A stretch of DNA of 64,000 nt. It comes from Amphiura filiformis. Its lineage: Eukaryota; Echinodermata; Ophiuroidea; Amphilepidida; Amphiuridae. The DNA is taken from assembly GCF_039555335.1 (NCBI RefSeq), contig NC_092629.1, positions 35,442,965-35,506,964 of the forward strand, given 5' to 3'. The notes under the pieces are model-generated. The model was not told the DNA's origin. It did not search any database and saw nothing but the letters and a program-made list of their open reading frames with translations. Below are positions 1 through 10,494 of this stretch, in pieces. The translations under genes and the position numbers were made by a program. How positions within the stretch are numbered: position 1 is the first letter of the stretch; every line of letters starts with the position of its first letter.

Positions 1-1790
1 GAGCTATCGGTAGAATTCAGGTAATTTCTTATATATTATTGTGTGCTCTATAGGCTGAGTCTGGTATAAGCCAGTACAAGTTGCTATAGGAGCTATCGGT
101 AGAATTCAGGTAATTTCTTATATATTATTGTGTGCTCTATAGGCTGAGTCTGATATAAGCCAGTACAAGTTGCTATAGGAGCTATCGGTAGAATTCAGGT
201 AATTTCTTATATATTATTGTGTGCTCTATAGGCTGAGTCTGATATAAGCCAGTACAAGTTGCTATAGGAGCTATCGGTAGAATTCAGGTAATTTCTTATA
301 TATTATTGTGTGCTCTATAGGCTGAGTCTGATATAAGCCAGTACAAGTTGCTATAGGAGCTATCGGTAGAATTCAGGTAATTTCTTATATATTATTGTGT
401 GCTCTATAGGCTGAGTCTGATATAAGCCAGTACAAGTTGCTATAGGAGCTATCGGTAGAATTCAGGTAATTTCTTATATATTATTGTGTGCTCTATAGGC
501 TGAGTCTGATATAAGCCAGTACAAGTTGCTATAGGAGCTATCGGTAGAATTCAGGTAATTTCTTATATATTATTGTGTGCTCTATAGGCTGAGTCTGATA
601 TAAGCCAGTACAAGTTGCTATAGGAGCTATCGGTAGAATTCAGGTAATTTCTTATATATTATTGTGTGCTCTATAGGCTGAGTCTGATATAAGCCAGTAC
701 AAGTTGCTATAGGAGCTATCGGTAGAATTCAGGTAATTTCTTATATATTATTGTGTGCTCTATAGGCTGAGTCTGATATAAGCCAGTACAAGTTGCTATA
801 GGAGCTATCGGTAGAATTCAGGTAATTTCTTATATATTATTGTGTGCTCTATAGGCTGAGTCTGATATAAGCCAGTACAAGTTGCTATAGGAGCTATCGG
901 TAGAATTCAGGTAATTTCTTATATATTATTGTGTGCTCTATAGGCTGAGTCTGATATAAGCCAGTACAAGTTGCTATAGGAGCTATCGGTAGAATTCAGG
1001 TAATTTCTTATATATTATTGTGTGCTCTATAGGCTGAGTCTGATATAAGCCAGTACAAGTTGCTATAGGAGCTATCGGTAGAATTCAGGTAATTTCTTAT
1101 ATATTATTGTGTGCTCTATAGGCTGAGTCTGATATAAGCCAGTACAAGTTGCTATAGGAGCTATCGGTAGAATTCAGGTAATTTCTTATATATTATTGTG
1201 TGCTCTATAGGCTGAGTCTGATATAAGCCAGTACAAGTTGCTATAGGAGCTATCGGTAGAATTCAGGTAATTTCTTATATATTATTGTGTGCTCTATAGG
1301 CTGAGTCTGATATAAGCCAGTACAAGTTGCTATAGGAGCTATCGGTAGAATTCAGGTAATTTCTTATATATTATTGTGTGCTCTATAGGCTGAGTCTGAT
1401 ATAAGCCAGTACAAGTTGCTATAGGAGCTATCGGTAGAATTCAGGTAATTTCTTATATATTATTGTGTGCTCTATAGGCTGAGTCTGATATAAGCCAGTA
1501 CAAGTTGCTATAGGAGCTATCGGTAGAATTCAGGTAATTTCTTATATATTATTGTGTGCTCTATAGGCTGAGTCTGATATAAGCCAGTACAAGTTGCTAT
1601 AGGAGCTATCGGTAGAATTCAGGTAATTTCTTATATATTATTGTGTGCTCTATAGGCTGAGTCTGATATAAGCCAGTACAAGTTGCTATAGGAGCTATCG
1701 GTAGAATTCAGGTAATTTCTTATATATTATTGTGTGATCTATAGGCTGAGTCTGGTTTAAGCCAGTATTAATGTCACTTCGAGTCACTAT
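1..1790. repeat. 89-bp tandem satellite array, about 20 copies
   Basis: Units begin GAGCTATCGGTAGAATTC at 1, 90, 179 and so on to 1692, an exact 89-bp period. Copies are almost identical: the first has CTGGTATAAG where the others have CTGATATAAG, and the last (from 1692) is diverged and passes into unique sequence near 1790, where the motif GAGCTATCGGTAG recurs once more. The array runs off the left edge, so its true length is unknown. It lies upstream of the last DBT exon and so is probably intronic. Open frames across it are artefacts. Confidence 0.98.
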
Positions 1791-2133
1791 ACGAGCTATC
1801 GGTAGCTCTAATTTATCAACTAGTTTGTTAGCAGGTATTAAAGTTAGATCTGAATGTCCATTCAGAAAGAAGCAGCTAGCAATGTTAGACATGTTTGATC
1901 CATTTCATGGATGAGAGAATTGGGGTGTTTTTTCTGATTGAACATGAAGACAGGTTGGGGGCAGTAGGCTCAGTCCTCTGCAGAAAATAATATTCAGGAT
2001 TCAGGCTGGTTATGCAAGTGCAGACTGTAATCCACAGGGCCACAAGAAAATCAACAGGACCATGGGATCTAATACATCGTAACTCTTCTATAGGATTTAT
2101 ATGTTACTACCATAGGTTAGGTTTATGATGGGT
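1791..2133. other. intronic sequence, nothing recognised
   Basis: Non-repetitive AT-rich DNA between the satellite and the first TTAA-flanked MITE. It is inferred to be part of the last DBT intron. No open frame or RNA-like structure is supported. Confidence 0.5.
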
Positions 2134-2137
2134 TTAA

Positions 2138-2484
2138 GGGGGTACTATACCCCTGCCCAAATTTGTGCCTATTTTTGCATTTTTCTCAAAAATTATAGCG
2201 CATTGGTGACAAGTACGGTATTATGTATTATAGGGGCAAGGACTACAACTACTGCCCTGGAAATTTTATTTCAGCACAGACAACAGTTGTGGAGTTACAG
2301 TCAAAAATGAGGAAAACCAATATTTGATCAATAAATCAATAACTACTTGCCTTGAGTTGCTGAATTTTCAGTGCAGTAGTTGTAGTCCTTGCCCCTATAA
2401 TATACATATCTTACTTGTCACCAATGCTAATAAATTTTGAGAAAATGCAAAATAGGCTCAAAATTGGCCAGGGTGTAGTACCCC
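2138..2484. mobile_element. TTAA-flanked palindromic MITE, family 'GGGGGTACTA', copy 1
   Basis: The element is bounded by TTAA at 2134-2137 and 2485-2488. The left end GGGGGTACTATACCCCTG is an imperfect inverse of the right end CAGGGTGTAGTACCCC, and the arms remain inversely similar inward (GGGGCAAGGACTACAACTAC against GTAGTTGTAGTCCTTGCCCC). A second copy lies at 60386-60744. TTAA duplication is the hallmark of piggyBac transposases, so this is probably a non-autonomous piggyBac-type element. It sits in the last DBT intron. Confidence 0.85.
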
Positions 2485-2616
2485 TTAAAAATTATAATTA
2501 ATTGCAAAACTATGCCATTAAGCGGGTTAAAATTTATTAAGCCCAGAGGTAGGAAAGACACACTCGTTACTTTAATTTAAAATTCTGACTTGCTTACTTT
2601 GCATTTCTCACTTCAG

Positions 2617-2784
2617 GCGGTACCTCGTTTTGATGCAGACGACGAATTATACAAGGCACATGTCCTCAATGTGAGCTGGTCAGCTGATCACAGGGTCATC
2701 GATGGCGCAACCATGGCAAGGTTTTCAAATCTCTGGAAATCGTATCTAGAAACACCAGCTACCATGATTCTAGATTTGAAATGA
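2617..2784 (+). CDS. Last coding exon of DBT, E2 of branched-chain alpha-keto acid dehydrogenase
   Basis: This exon encodes the C-terminal 55 residues of lipoamide acyltransferase E2, which moves the acyl group from lipoyl-lysine to CoA in the mitochondrial breakdown of leucine, isoleucine and valine. It starts after a good acceptor (TTCTCACTTCAG, AG at 2615-2616) and ends at TGA 2782-2784. The product contains [20 protein letters not shown], and HRVIDG is the catalytic HxxxDG motif of 2-oxo-acid dehydrogenase acyltransferases. It continues [13 protein letters not shown] and ends MILDLK, closely matching vertebrate DBT rather than the pyruvate or oxoglutarate E2 proteins. The reading frame also stays open a few codons upstream of the AG, but that part is intron. 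The earlier lipoyl, binding and catalytic exons lie left of the window. The sequence is intact, with no stop or frameshift. Confidence 0.95.
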   Translation, partial: AVPRFDADDELYKAHVLNVSWSADHRVIDGATMARFSNLWKSYLETPATMILDLK

Positions 2785-2865
2785 AGCAGCTTTTAATTAG
2801 ACTTGTGGTTGAATCATGACGTGTCAGTGTAAAGAATGAAGAGTCGTGCACAAAAACAAAATAAG

Positions 2866-3057
2866 CATACCTGCCAACTGTCCCTATTTAATAGGAATTG
2901 TCCCTATTTTTACTGAGACAAAAAAGCCTAAAAGAGAGCGATTTTACCATGTGTCCCTTTTTTGCAAAAATATGACTATAGTAATGTATAGTAAATAATG
3001 TCCCTATTTTTTCTCCTATTTGTCCCTATTTGTGAGGTTTTGGGGTTGGCAGGTATG
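2866..3057. mobile_element. Short MITE with CATACCTGCCAAC terminal inverted repeats
   Basis: The left end CATACCTGCCAACTGTCCCTA is mirrored by the right end GTTGGCAGGTATG, and the interior repeats the motif TGTCCCTATTT in several places. It is about 190 bp and non-coding, and lies just 3' of the DBT stop, probably in the 3' UTR or immediate flank. Confidence 0.75.
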
Positions 3058-3192
3058 TAGATGCTTTGTGCTGCCATACAGTTTTTTATCAATAATTTTC
3101 TTGTTATTGAAAGTTTCATTCTTTATTTAGCATACAATGTATTTCATTCTTTGAATGGACACAAGCTTTTAAAACTATGTTAATTAGCACCT

Positions 3193-3545
3193 ACCGTATT
3201 TAGTCAAATAGTCGCCCCCCCCTCAAATAAACGCCCCCACCACTTTTTTTCAACCAAGATGTTTCAAAAATTCCGATATTTCCATGCTATCTTGTGTAGT
3301 AAGCTTACCAAGTTGCTCACATGGTTGATAATAGCAGCAGTAAATGGCGAAAATCTGCATCGGCAACCCGGAAGTGAACCAAAAGTCAGTATCAAAAGTT
3401 CATAGTTCGTCATTTAGCGTGACTTTTAAGCTTACCTAATGATTTTAACAGGAATTGTCGTGCTAAAAATGACCTCAAATAAACGCCCCCCCCCCCCTAG
3501 GAAAATGTAATGCCTCCGGGGGCGTTTATTTGACGAAATACGGTA
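3193..3545. mobile_element. MITE with CCGTATTT terminal repeats, copy 1
   Basis: The ends are CCGTATTTAGTCAAATAG and a right-hand inverse reading TTTGACGAAATACGG, each flanked by TA (3193-3194, 3544-3545), which fits a Tc1/mariner-type target. C-runs (CGCCCCC) lie just inside both ends. A close copy is at 56573-56921 and a diverged one at 23255-23570. Non-coding. Confidence 0.85.
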
Positions 3546-3883
3546 TTTTGTTATTAGCAATTGCGGAGTTATCTCATAGACTAAACCCATCAGTCGTCTA
3601 CACTGCATATGTATTTGTGTTATACTTGTAGTGACAACTGAATAACTTACCACTCGTATCGTGTCGGACTCATGAAAATATTTTCGCACAACCATGGTTT
3701 TGCGCCACAGTGCGACTGCCTATCAGCTCCCGTGTACCTCGCGTTGTGGTAACAGCGTGCTCTGAAGTTCTAAAAATAACAAAGTTGGTCAATTTCGAGC
3801 AAGTCCGCCACGTTTTTAACATATAAGTTTCTCATTCGTCAACCAGACAGTTGGTGAATGAGGGCAGCAAACTATTTATTTCA
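3546..3883. other. intergenic, nothing recognised
   Basis: About 340 bp of unique-looking sequence between two MITEs. No supported gene or structured RNA. Confidence 0.4.
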
Positions 3884-4080
3884 TTGACCTTTTCGGTAAA
3901 TCCCATATTAGCCTTTGCTACTACACCTGGGATGTCGTCATTTGACATCACACCGACTTGTAATGCACAGTGGCGATGTTTGATAAACAATGTGCGCATT
4001 GGCGCAGATCGGTGTGACGTCAAATGACGACATCTCAGGTGAACTCGCAAAGGCTTATGGGATTTACCGAAAAGGTCAAT
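3884..4080. mobile_element. Palindromic MITE, TTGACCTTTTCGGTAAATCC ends, copy 1
   Basis: The left end TTGACCTTTTCGGTAAATCC is inversely repeated as GGATTTACCGAAAAGGTCAA at the right. Inner arms also pair (GATGTCGTCATTTGACATCA against TGACGTCAAATGACGACATC). A second copy lies at 28285-28468. Confidence 0.8.
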
Positions 4081-4145
4081 TGCTTAAAATACACAAGGCA
4101 GGCATTGGACATAGGCCTACTATATTGTGGAAATATTGAGGAACA

Positions 4146-4436
4146 AGTTACTGTATAAGCCAATATTTTTGTGCACAGATATTTTCTCGGTTGCGAGCTT
4201 CCCTAACATTTTCGGGGTGATGATTTCGGGTTGTAGATTTCTTTATAATGGAGCTTAGTAATTAAGCTTCATCATCGAGCACATTTCACCTAGATGTCAA
4301 ATTGTGAATTGCGCCAAAATAAAATGACCGCATCATCGAGCATATTCGCGGGGTGTTGAATTCGCGGACCTCTGTCAAATCATGAATTGCGCCAAAATAA
4401 AATCACTGTGAAAATTTCAGCTTATACAGTACTTTA
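4146..4436. repeat. Probable inverted-repeat element with internal direct repeat
   Basis: Outer motifs TTACTGTATAAGC (left) and GCTTATACAGTA (right) are inverse. Inside, the phrase AATTGCGCCAAAATAAAAT occurs twice, each with CATCATCGAGCA nearby, an imperfect tandem of about 80 bp. Confidence 0.5.
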
Positions 4437-4573
4437 TTCTGATAAGTATCCACATTGTGTTACACTGAAGAATAGAGATTTCTCAGCATGTATCAGTTTG
4501 TGTTAGGTACATTATAAAGTGAATGTGTGCAGGGACCGTATAATAGAATACGGTCCCTGATGTGTGTAATAAG

Positions 4574-4648
4574 AGGCCATGGTGGTATACTAGTACAAGC
4601 TTTGACTCATGATCATAAGATTGTGAGTTCAAACCCCAGTGTGCACCT
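4574..4648 (+). repeat. tRNA-derived SINE-like module
   Basis: The sequence has an A-box-like stretch (TGGTGGTATACTAGTACAAG) followed about 35 bp later by a B-box-like GAGTTCAAACCCC. No good acceptor stem closes it, so it is more likely a SINE head or tRNA relic than a working tRNA gene. Confidence 0.45.
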
Positions 4649-4740
4649 ATTACGTTAACCTGTATTGAGTCTCTACCAATGTGTATAAATGGGTACCAGC
4701 ATATACATGCATAATAATAGTACCCGAAGAGTAAAGTGGA

Positions 4741-5355
4741 TTATATACCTCATATATAGATTCCTCTCATCTGATTGGTTAAAAGTGGAGTCATTAAAAT
4801 AGCTGTGCCCCCTTTTTCTATCAAGATGACGTCATACAACAACTGTGCCCCGGGCACAGTTGATTCTATGCTCGGAAAATAATTGGATATTCGCAACCCG
4901 AATACACAGATCGCTCAGTATACATTGCGCACCCACTATACGGCGGCGTTGATTACTAGTGTTGAGACTATCGCGGTCACAGTTCGCAATGAATTTGACC
5001 TCTCCTTGACGACGATCTTTCACCGGCCGCCGTGAGTGCAGTGATTGTTATGTTACATGTCAAGGATTTATACCTGCCAAATGTCACTTTTTAGACAAAT
5101 TACTACGACCTGGAGACCGGCTGGAGACTCGGCAGTGTGTGATGTTAGCACAGAAACGGTAGGGTTGTTTTAGATATGAAATCGGTAGATATCGGTCCAA
5201 ATTCTGCACCCTTGGCCTTGCTCTTGCATGCACTGTCATGACTGTGTGTGCATTTAGCCTACTTAGGCCTATGCAGTTAAAAGCTTGTAGGCCTTGTCAG
5301 TCAGGAAATCTTTTAACCAATCAAATGAGAAGAATCTATATTATTCGGTATATAA
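4741..5355. mobile_element. Fold-back element with about 45-bp imperfect terminal repeats
   Basis: The left end contains TCTCATCTGATTGGTTAAAA and the right end the inverse TTTTAACCAATCAAATGAGA, with further outer pairing (TATATACC... against GGTATATAA). The interior holds a small hairpin AACTGTGCCCCGGGCACAGTT. Non-coding. Confidence 0.65.
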
Positions 5356-5356
5356 A

Positions 5357-5491
5357 ACAAATATTGACTGCTTAATTCGGGGCACAGTTTAAAATTATAG
5401 GCCCTCGGTGATGTCAAAACCATGACTATGCCCGAAGCATCACCTCGGGCCTATAATTTTAACTGTGCCCCTCATAGCAGTCAATATTTGT
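5357..5491. repeat. Perfect-arm hairpin repeat, about 135 bp
   Basis: CAAATATTGACTGC and GGGGCACAGTT near the left are mirrored by AACTGTGCCCC and GCAGTCAATATTTG on the right, and GGCCCTCGGTGATG is mirrored by CATCACCTCGGGCC. It abuts the preceding fold-back. The end motif ACAAATATTRACTG recurs in the hairpin at 12253-12422, suggesting one family. Confidence 0.65.
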
Positions 5492-6367
5492 ATATTATGT
5501 GTGCAGGAGTTCATGGTTAATATTATAGTAGCCAGGTGACACAAATTGTTTAGGAATTTTTATCACCATTGTGTATTGTAAAAAAATCATGGTTTAGAAA
5601 ATATATGCCTGTGGAAGATGTTAAATTATGTTTACACAAATACCTGTTGAAAAACTTTTGATGAACTTGGAAGTAGATCCAATTCATTAATAAAGGTTAA
5701 AAACTGTTTAATATGTACAACAACATCCAAAATTTAGGGTTAAAAAGACAAAACAACCGACGTTTCGGGAGCATAAAAACATCCCTTTTACAAGGTTAAA
5801 AAAGTAGCACTAGTAGCTAGCACTGCATGAGATTAAATGAGAAAGACAGCAAAAGAAAGTGACAAGCATAGAATGAAAAGAAATTAGAATGATAATAAGA
5901 ACATACAAGGGAAAAATCAATTAGGTGAGAAAAACAGGCATGTGCAAGTATAGCAGGCCAACCAGGTCAAAAAGGGAAAAAATCAAATCTATGGTCAGCC
6001 ATTCTAGTCAAAAGATAAACAAACAGTAATATATCAAAGGGAAGTGAAAATTTTGAAAAGCCAAAGGCCTAACAAAAAATAAATACCACTGTTGGTACCA
6101 TCCGATACCCGAAACTGTACAGCCCGCCTAGGTGGGACATCCAGGACGTACCAACGTCTCCACGCGTCGGCTCCGCCTCCCAGACCATACAGCGGGGTAC
6201 CAGAGATACCAAGGTGGTCCGATTTTGCAACAAACAAAAGATTGAAGAAAAGCAATGAGGGAGGACCAGAATAACTGACCAAAGAAAATCTGTTTAACGA
6301 TGACTTTTAACATTCATACCCAGAAGAGCAGAAGTCTGTAAAATGTTGATCCATTTAGACTCAAGAG

Positions 6368-6583
6368 CTAGTCTGTGGAAATAGTTAGTGCTACTGGGTC
6401 TATCAATGGCCATGATCTGTATGTCATCACAAGTGTGGTTTGGCCTGTTGAAATGTCTGGCCACGGTTTGTCTCTGTTATGTTTCGTGTCCCCACAATGC
6501 TCCAGTAATCTAGTTTTCAAGGCACGTTTGGTCTCGCCAACATATTGTTGCCCGCACTTCTTGCAATTGATGAGATAAATCAC
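6368..6583 (-). pseudogene. GIY-YIG endonuclease domain of the Penelope-like element
   Basis: The minus-strand reading VIYLINCKKCGQQYVGETKR followed by ALKTRLLEH matches the GIY-YIG core of Penelope-like elements: YLI and YVG stand for the two halves, followed by the catalytic Arg (RLLEH region). The Cys pair CKKC sits between the halves, as is usual in this clade. In life it would nick target DNA. The frame upstream contains stops near the Cys linker, so the domain is a relic. Confidence 0.85.
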
Positions 6584-6923
6584 GTTAGTCGGAAGACAAT
6601 TTAGGGGGTGATTGATGTTGAAATGTTGACCAGTAATATAGCTCGAAAAATCTTGACTTGAGACTGTGTGCTGTGTACAGCATGTATTGTGTTTATGTTA
6701 GCATGCCGCACACTTGTTACATGGCTGGAACCCTCTCGACTGGACCTGTGAGGTTGGTTTCATGGCCGATCTGACTATGGCATCTTTGATGTTCCGTGGC
6801 CGTCTAAATGCTACCATAGGCGGTTCAGAGATAGCTGCTTTGCAAACGATTTGAAGAATGAAGAATGGGGAGGTACTTCTTGATGATAGAAGCAATTGAA
6901 GAATCACGAAGGGTCATATGTCA

Positions 6924-7142
6924 TCACGAATGGTATCGTTCATCACCCTTGCTCTCACTAGTTTGACGAGGTTCCAACGCTTCTGATCTGGGAACATCAA
7001 TGGCTTTCTGGATTTGCTTCTGAATGACCTTTGCTGGGTATCCTCTATCAAGTAGGTGTTGTTTCAGTTGGTCAACTCTTGTGGCGAGAACATCATCAGA
7101 AGAACAAATGCGACGTAATCTAAAAACAAGACTATACACCAA
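6924..7142 (-). pseudogene. Penelope-like element, thumb-to-linker fragment
   Basis: The translation RLRRICSSDDVLATRVDQLK then HLLDRGYPAKVIQKQI is typical of the helical region after the Penelope RT palm. It is separated from the upstream RT fragment by the interruption at about 7127-7365 and passes through a frame change into the Cys linker. Confidence 0.75.
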
Positions 7143-7248
7143 TCCGAGAAGCGTTTACTGTATTTGGCCCTCTATTGACGGCAACACAGATGTACCAGAG
7201 CGGGAGATTTAATTAAGTAATTCAATACTCATGATTGTGTATTGAATA

Positions 7249-7857
7249 TCACTGTTGTGTACAATTCCGGGTACAATTCTGTATAGCACACAATAAATAA
7301 TGGATGGAACCCCCGACCTCGGGACACCGCAGTTTTACATCGGGGACACCGCAGTAATGGCGAAGTCGGATAGGTGTATAGGGGAGGCTCTGCTTTGTAT
7401 GTTTAGGATGACAAGACGACCATAGAAGATACTGGTGTGTGTCAGTTGGTTTGGAGTAGAGGTCTGTTTCAAGAAATCCATTTTGAAGGCCAACCATTAC
7501 ATCCAAAAATGAAATGGAGTTGCAAGATCGTTCAGCCGTAAATTTGATGGTCGGATGTCTTGTGTTGCAGTGAGCGATGAAATTGTCAAGTTCTTCTTCT
7601 CCATGTGTCCAAATCAAGAATACATCATCGATGTACCTCAGCCAAATAAGAGGCTTTTTGGTAGCAACAGAGAGGAAGTTCTCCTCTAAGCGACCCATAA
7701 ATAGACAGGCCCCAGAAGGAGCCATGCGGGTACCAATGGCTGTGCCAAGAACCTGGATATAATGTTTTCCAGCAAGTTCAAAGTTATTTTGAGTGAGTGT
7801 GAGCTCCATAAATCTGCTAAGCACCTCCACTTTAGTCGTTGAGTGCTGCTGGGACAA
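7249..7857 (-). pseudogene. Penelope-like reverse transcriptase fragment
   Basis: This is an open frame of about 200 codons on the minus strand. Residues around 38-50 read GTAIGTRMAPSGAC, and the palm active site RYIDDVFLIW carries the YxDD metal-binding aspartates. Further on are SFLDVMV and SKPTDTHQYLLW, the conserved tail of the palm/thumb region in Penelope-like RTs. After SLPYTPIRLRHY the sequence stops resembling RT (near 7365), and RT-like sequence resumes only at RLRRICSSDD near 7127. About 240 bp therefore interrupts the domain. In an intact element this enzyme copies RNA by target-primed synthesis. Confidence 0.88.
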
Positions 7858-7946
7858 ATAGTGCTGACAAGCTCATTAATAAAGGTCATAAAGCAAAGCG
7901 TACAAAAACATACTCAATGACCCATCCAACAGGCTGTTAATAGTGT

Positions 7947-8130
7947 GTCTCATCTCAAGTTGAGAGTAACGCCATGTTGGATTTTGCAGTGGCAGAATCA
8001 GTGCATTTATGTGGTTGCATCGCCAGTGTATGGACAATTTTTCCTTCTACACATGCTTATATGCCCTGTGGGATTAGGTTAGCACTCATGCTCTTCAACA
8101 TGGCGTTACTTTCAACTTGAGACCAGAAGG
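7947..8130. mobile_element. Inverted-repeat MITE
   Basis: CTCAAGTTGAGAGTAACGCC near 7953 is mirrored by GGCGTTACTTTCAACTTGAG near 8103. The outer ends are unclear. Non-coding. Confidence 0.6.
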
Positions 8131-8239
8131 GCAAAATTTAGAATGGGCCATTTTATTTAATTGACAAGCAAACCTTAATTTGCAGCTATGACACATGATG
8201 GTTACCATGCTCAAATGATGTTGGAATATTCACTCTTAA

Positions 8240-8576
8240 AGGAGTATTTCGTGATCCTAGCATCCTCCTTTTATGCCATTTTTCAGTAGATATCCACGAA
8301 AAAAACTTATTCCCAAAATTTCAGTTGATTCCGATTTTGCGTTTGTGAGTTATGCATGGTTTTGTGTATTACACTGCTCCATAGACAATGTGTTGTAATT
8401 TCGTTCTGGTATACCAGAACCAAATTCAAATTTCACAATATTTTTGCTGAACGGATTAATCTGCAAGAAATATTTGGTACATAAACAATATGTAGCCAGA
8501 GGTTTCCAGTGATATAAAAATCTCAAATGTTTTTGAGAAAAGTGGGGGATGAGGCTGTGGATCACGAAATGCCCTT
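8240..8576. mobile_element. TTAA-flanked MITE, family 'GTATTTCGTGATCC', copy 1
   Basis: Flanked by TTAA at 8236-8239 and 8577-8580. Ends AGGAGTATTTCGTGATCC and GGATCACGAAATGCCCTT are inverse. The other copy, in opposite orientation, lies at 37927-38235 with its own TTAA flanks. Probably piggyBac-type and non-autonomous. Confidence 0.88.
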
Positions 8577-8611
8577 TTAATTGAACTAATGCAGTTGTGA
8601 TATTATGGTGC

Positions 8612-9122
8612 AAAATGGGATATTCCACTTGAAATCCTTACACCCCTAATGGAAGATACGACTTGCCCACACAGTACATGGGGTGTAGATTTCAAATGGA
8701 GTCACCCATTCAGGTAACCCTATTTGGAATTCACGCAATCACAGTCTGTGTGAATTTCAAATGGGGTTACCAATGGGTAAGGCTATAGAAACAAATTAGT
8801 TCGATCTTTCGATCGACCATCAATGCTTGGTCGATCCTTATTATTTATGAAATCAATTAATTGACAACTGTTAATTGTGATAACATAAGAATCTTTGTTT
8901 GTTTTGATATTAACCAATATAAATTTAGCATTGATTCTGATTAAATAGTTGTCACTTGTCAGTGATTGATAACAAGCATCGAAGCAGCACCGATGGTCGA
9001 TCCAAAGATCGAACAAATGTGTTTCTGATGCCTAACTAAATTTGAAATCTACACCCCATGTGTGGGGGATTAAGGTCATGTCTTCGATAGAGGGTGTATG
9101 GATTTCAACTTGAACAGCCCAA
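8612..9122. mobile_element. Palindromic family P, copy with nested insertion
   Basis: The copy begins GATATTCCACTTGAAATCC and ends ATGGATTTCAACTTGAACAGCCCA, the inverse ends of family P. The interior carries CAAATGGAGTCACCCATTCAGG and the mirrored CTCCATTTGAAAT-type arms. It is interrupted at about 8787-9042 by an unrelated inverted repeat. Confidence 0.8.
8787..9042. mobile_element. Small inverted-repeat element nested in a family P copy
   Basis: TTCGATCTTTCGATCGACCAT on the left is mirrored by ATGGTCGATCCAAAGATCGAA on the right, with ACAAATTAG/ACAAATGTG flanks. The family P arm resumes on the far side (TGAAATCTACACCCCATGTG), so this insertion is younger. Confidence 0.65.
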
Positions 9123-9236
9123 TGTACAGTCAAAGTAAGAAGCAAGGGTGCAAGTGTTTTATGCTATAGCACTGTATTATACACATTATATTATTTATGT
9201 ATTCAATCCTGTGTTTCAGAACATGCTAATGGTTAA

Positions 9237-9899
9237 GGGATCCAAAATGATCGTTTATTATGCGTTTCGACAGTATTTTTTGTGGGACATGAGAGCACCT
9301 CAGACCTATCGAATTGCATTCTGAATCTGAAGCATGTCTTTCTGATATCAAATAATTTTCATTTTTTAAAATCACAATTTAATACAAATTTTATGACAAA
9401 TTATAAAAATTTGATATTTTTCAAATTTTTGATATATAACAGTCCTTGAAGTAAATTATATAAATCTAATGATATATTCTTAGAGTGTATGTAGCAGGGA
9501 GGAAAAGCCGACGGTCAATTGAAAATTTTGACCTTTCATATTGAAGATATGGATTTTTTTCCCAAAAAGACCTAATTTTTTTTGTTTTTTTGGGAAAAAA
9601 AATCCATATCTTTAATCTGAAAGGTCAAAATTTTCAATTGATCGTCGGCTTTTCATCCCACCTACATACACTTTAAGTATAAATCATCAGATTTATAAAG
9701 TTTACTTCAAGTACTGTTAAATATCAAAAATATCAATTTTAATGATTTGCCATAAAATGTGTATTAAATTGCGAATTTCAAAAAATCAAAATTATTTGAT
9801 ATCAGAATGACATTCTTCGTATTCAGAATGCAATTCGATATGTCTGATGTGCTCTAATGTCCCAAAATAAATACTGTCCAAACGCTCATACCCCAACCC
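9237..9899. mobile_element. TTAA-flanked 663-bp palindromic MITE, copy 1
   Basis: Flanked by TTAA at 9233-9236 and 9900-9903. Nearly the whole element is one large palindrome: GACAGTATTTTTTGTGGGAC near the left is mirrored near the right, and the centre folds on AAAAAAATCCATATCTT. A 669-bp copy lies at 28880-29548. Probably piggyBac-type. Confidence 0.88.
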
Positions 9900-9907
9900 T
9901 TAAGGCA

Positions 9908-10105
9908 GCGTCAGAATGTTGGTAAGAATCTGAGAATTGATTCTCCCAAAGATTCTCGTAAACAGATTTGTGTGAATCCAAGTTGATTCTCGCAAACTTT
10001 TGTAGTTTACACAGAAGTTGATTTTGCAAGAATTAAATGAATTCCGCAAATTTATTCTGCAAGAATCAAGATTGATTCTTGCACTGCAAAATAAAATTCT
10101 GACCC
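9908..10105. repeat. Degenerate repeat with GTCAGAAT/ATTCTGAC ends and repeated GATTCTCGCAAA motif
   Basis: The short inverse ends GTCAGAAT (9911) and ATTCTGAC (10096) bracket four imperfect repeats of a GAATC-TTGATTCT phrase. The same phrase makes up the tandem at 41882-42155. Confidence 0.5.
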
Positions 10106-10494
10106 TGGTTACGGCTCTCTCAGGTTATGTTATTTTCAGATTATTTACATTAGCAGTTTGAAAGGTAGCACATAAAATATACTTTTTTTGCACAGTTTCT
10201 ATGGTATTCAGAAGACACTGCTCTTAGTTTTGCAATTTCACTCTATTTTGGCCCAGCCATAATCTAGGTGAATTTTGGTGTAAAACGGGTCAAAAAGAAG
10301 ATGCTTATTGCAATTCTGGTTGAATTTCTGCACAGTAGATCAATCTAACCCGCTTGACATGAGCCGCTTGGGGCACTCATCAGACTCTATTTTTGCGTGG
10401 GCCTTTTTTGCCTGTATAGTCCCATAATCAAAAGACCCGTTGTATGATTGCTCATGCAAATTGGGTTATCTGAATAAGTGACACTGACTCCCAT
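10106..10494. other. intergenic, nothing recognised
   Basis: About 390 bp without a credible open frame, repeat or structured RNA. Confidence 0.4.

Larger units (their letters stand above)
5690..7890 (-). mobile_element. Decayed Penelope-like retroelement (RT plus GIY-YIG endonuclease)
   Basis: Read on the minus strand, the element has in order the C-terminal half of a Penelope-type reverse transcriptase (7857-7370), a linker with a Cys cluster (PCNKCAAC near 6700), and a GIY-YIG endonuclease (6583-6368). This order is diagnostic of endonuclease-bearing Penelope-like elements. Downstream, CGACGTTTCGGGAGC...CATCCCTTTTAC at 5758-5791 resembles the tail sequence of such elements. It is 5' truncated near 7890, with the N-terminal RT missing, and is broken by stops and frame changes, so it is inactive. 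The exact ends are uncertain. Confidence 0.85.

Noticed and set aside
1-1790. CRISPR-like regular repeat
   Set aside because: Units are contiguous with no variable spacers, and the genome is eukaryotic.
1695-1892. Open frame over the end of the 89-bp array
   Set aside because: It follows from the repeat unit and has no domain.
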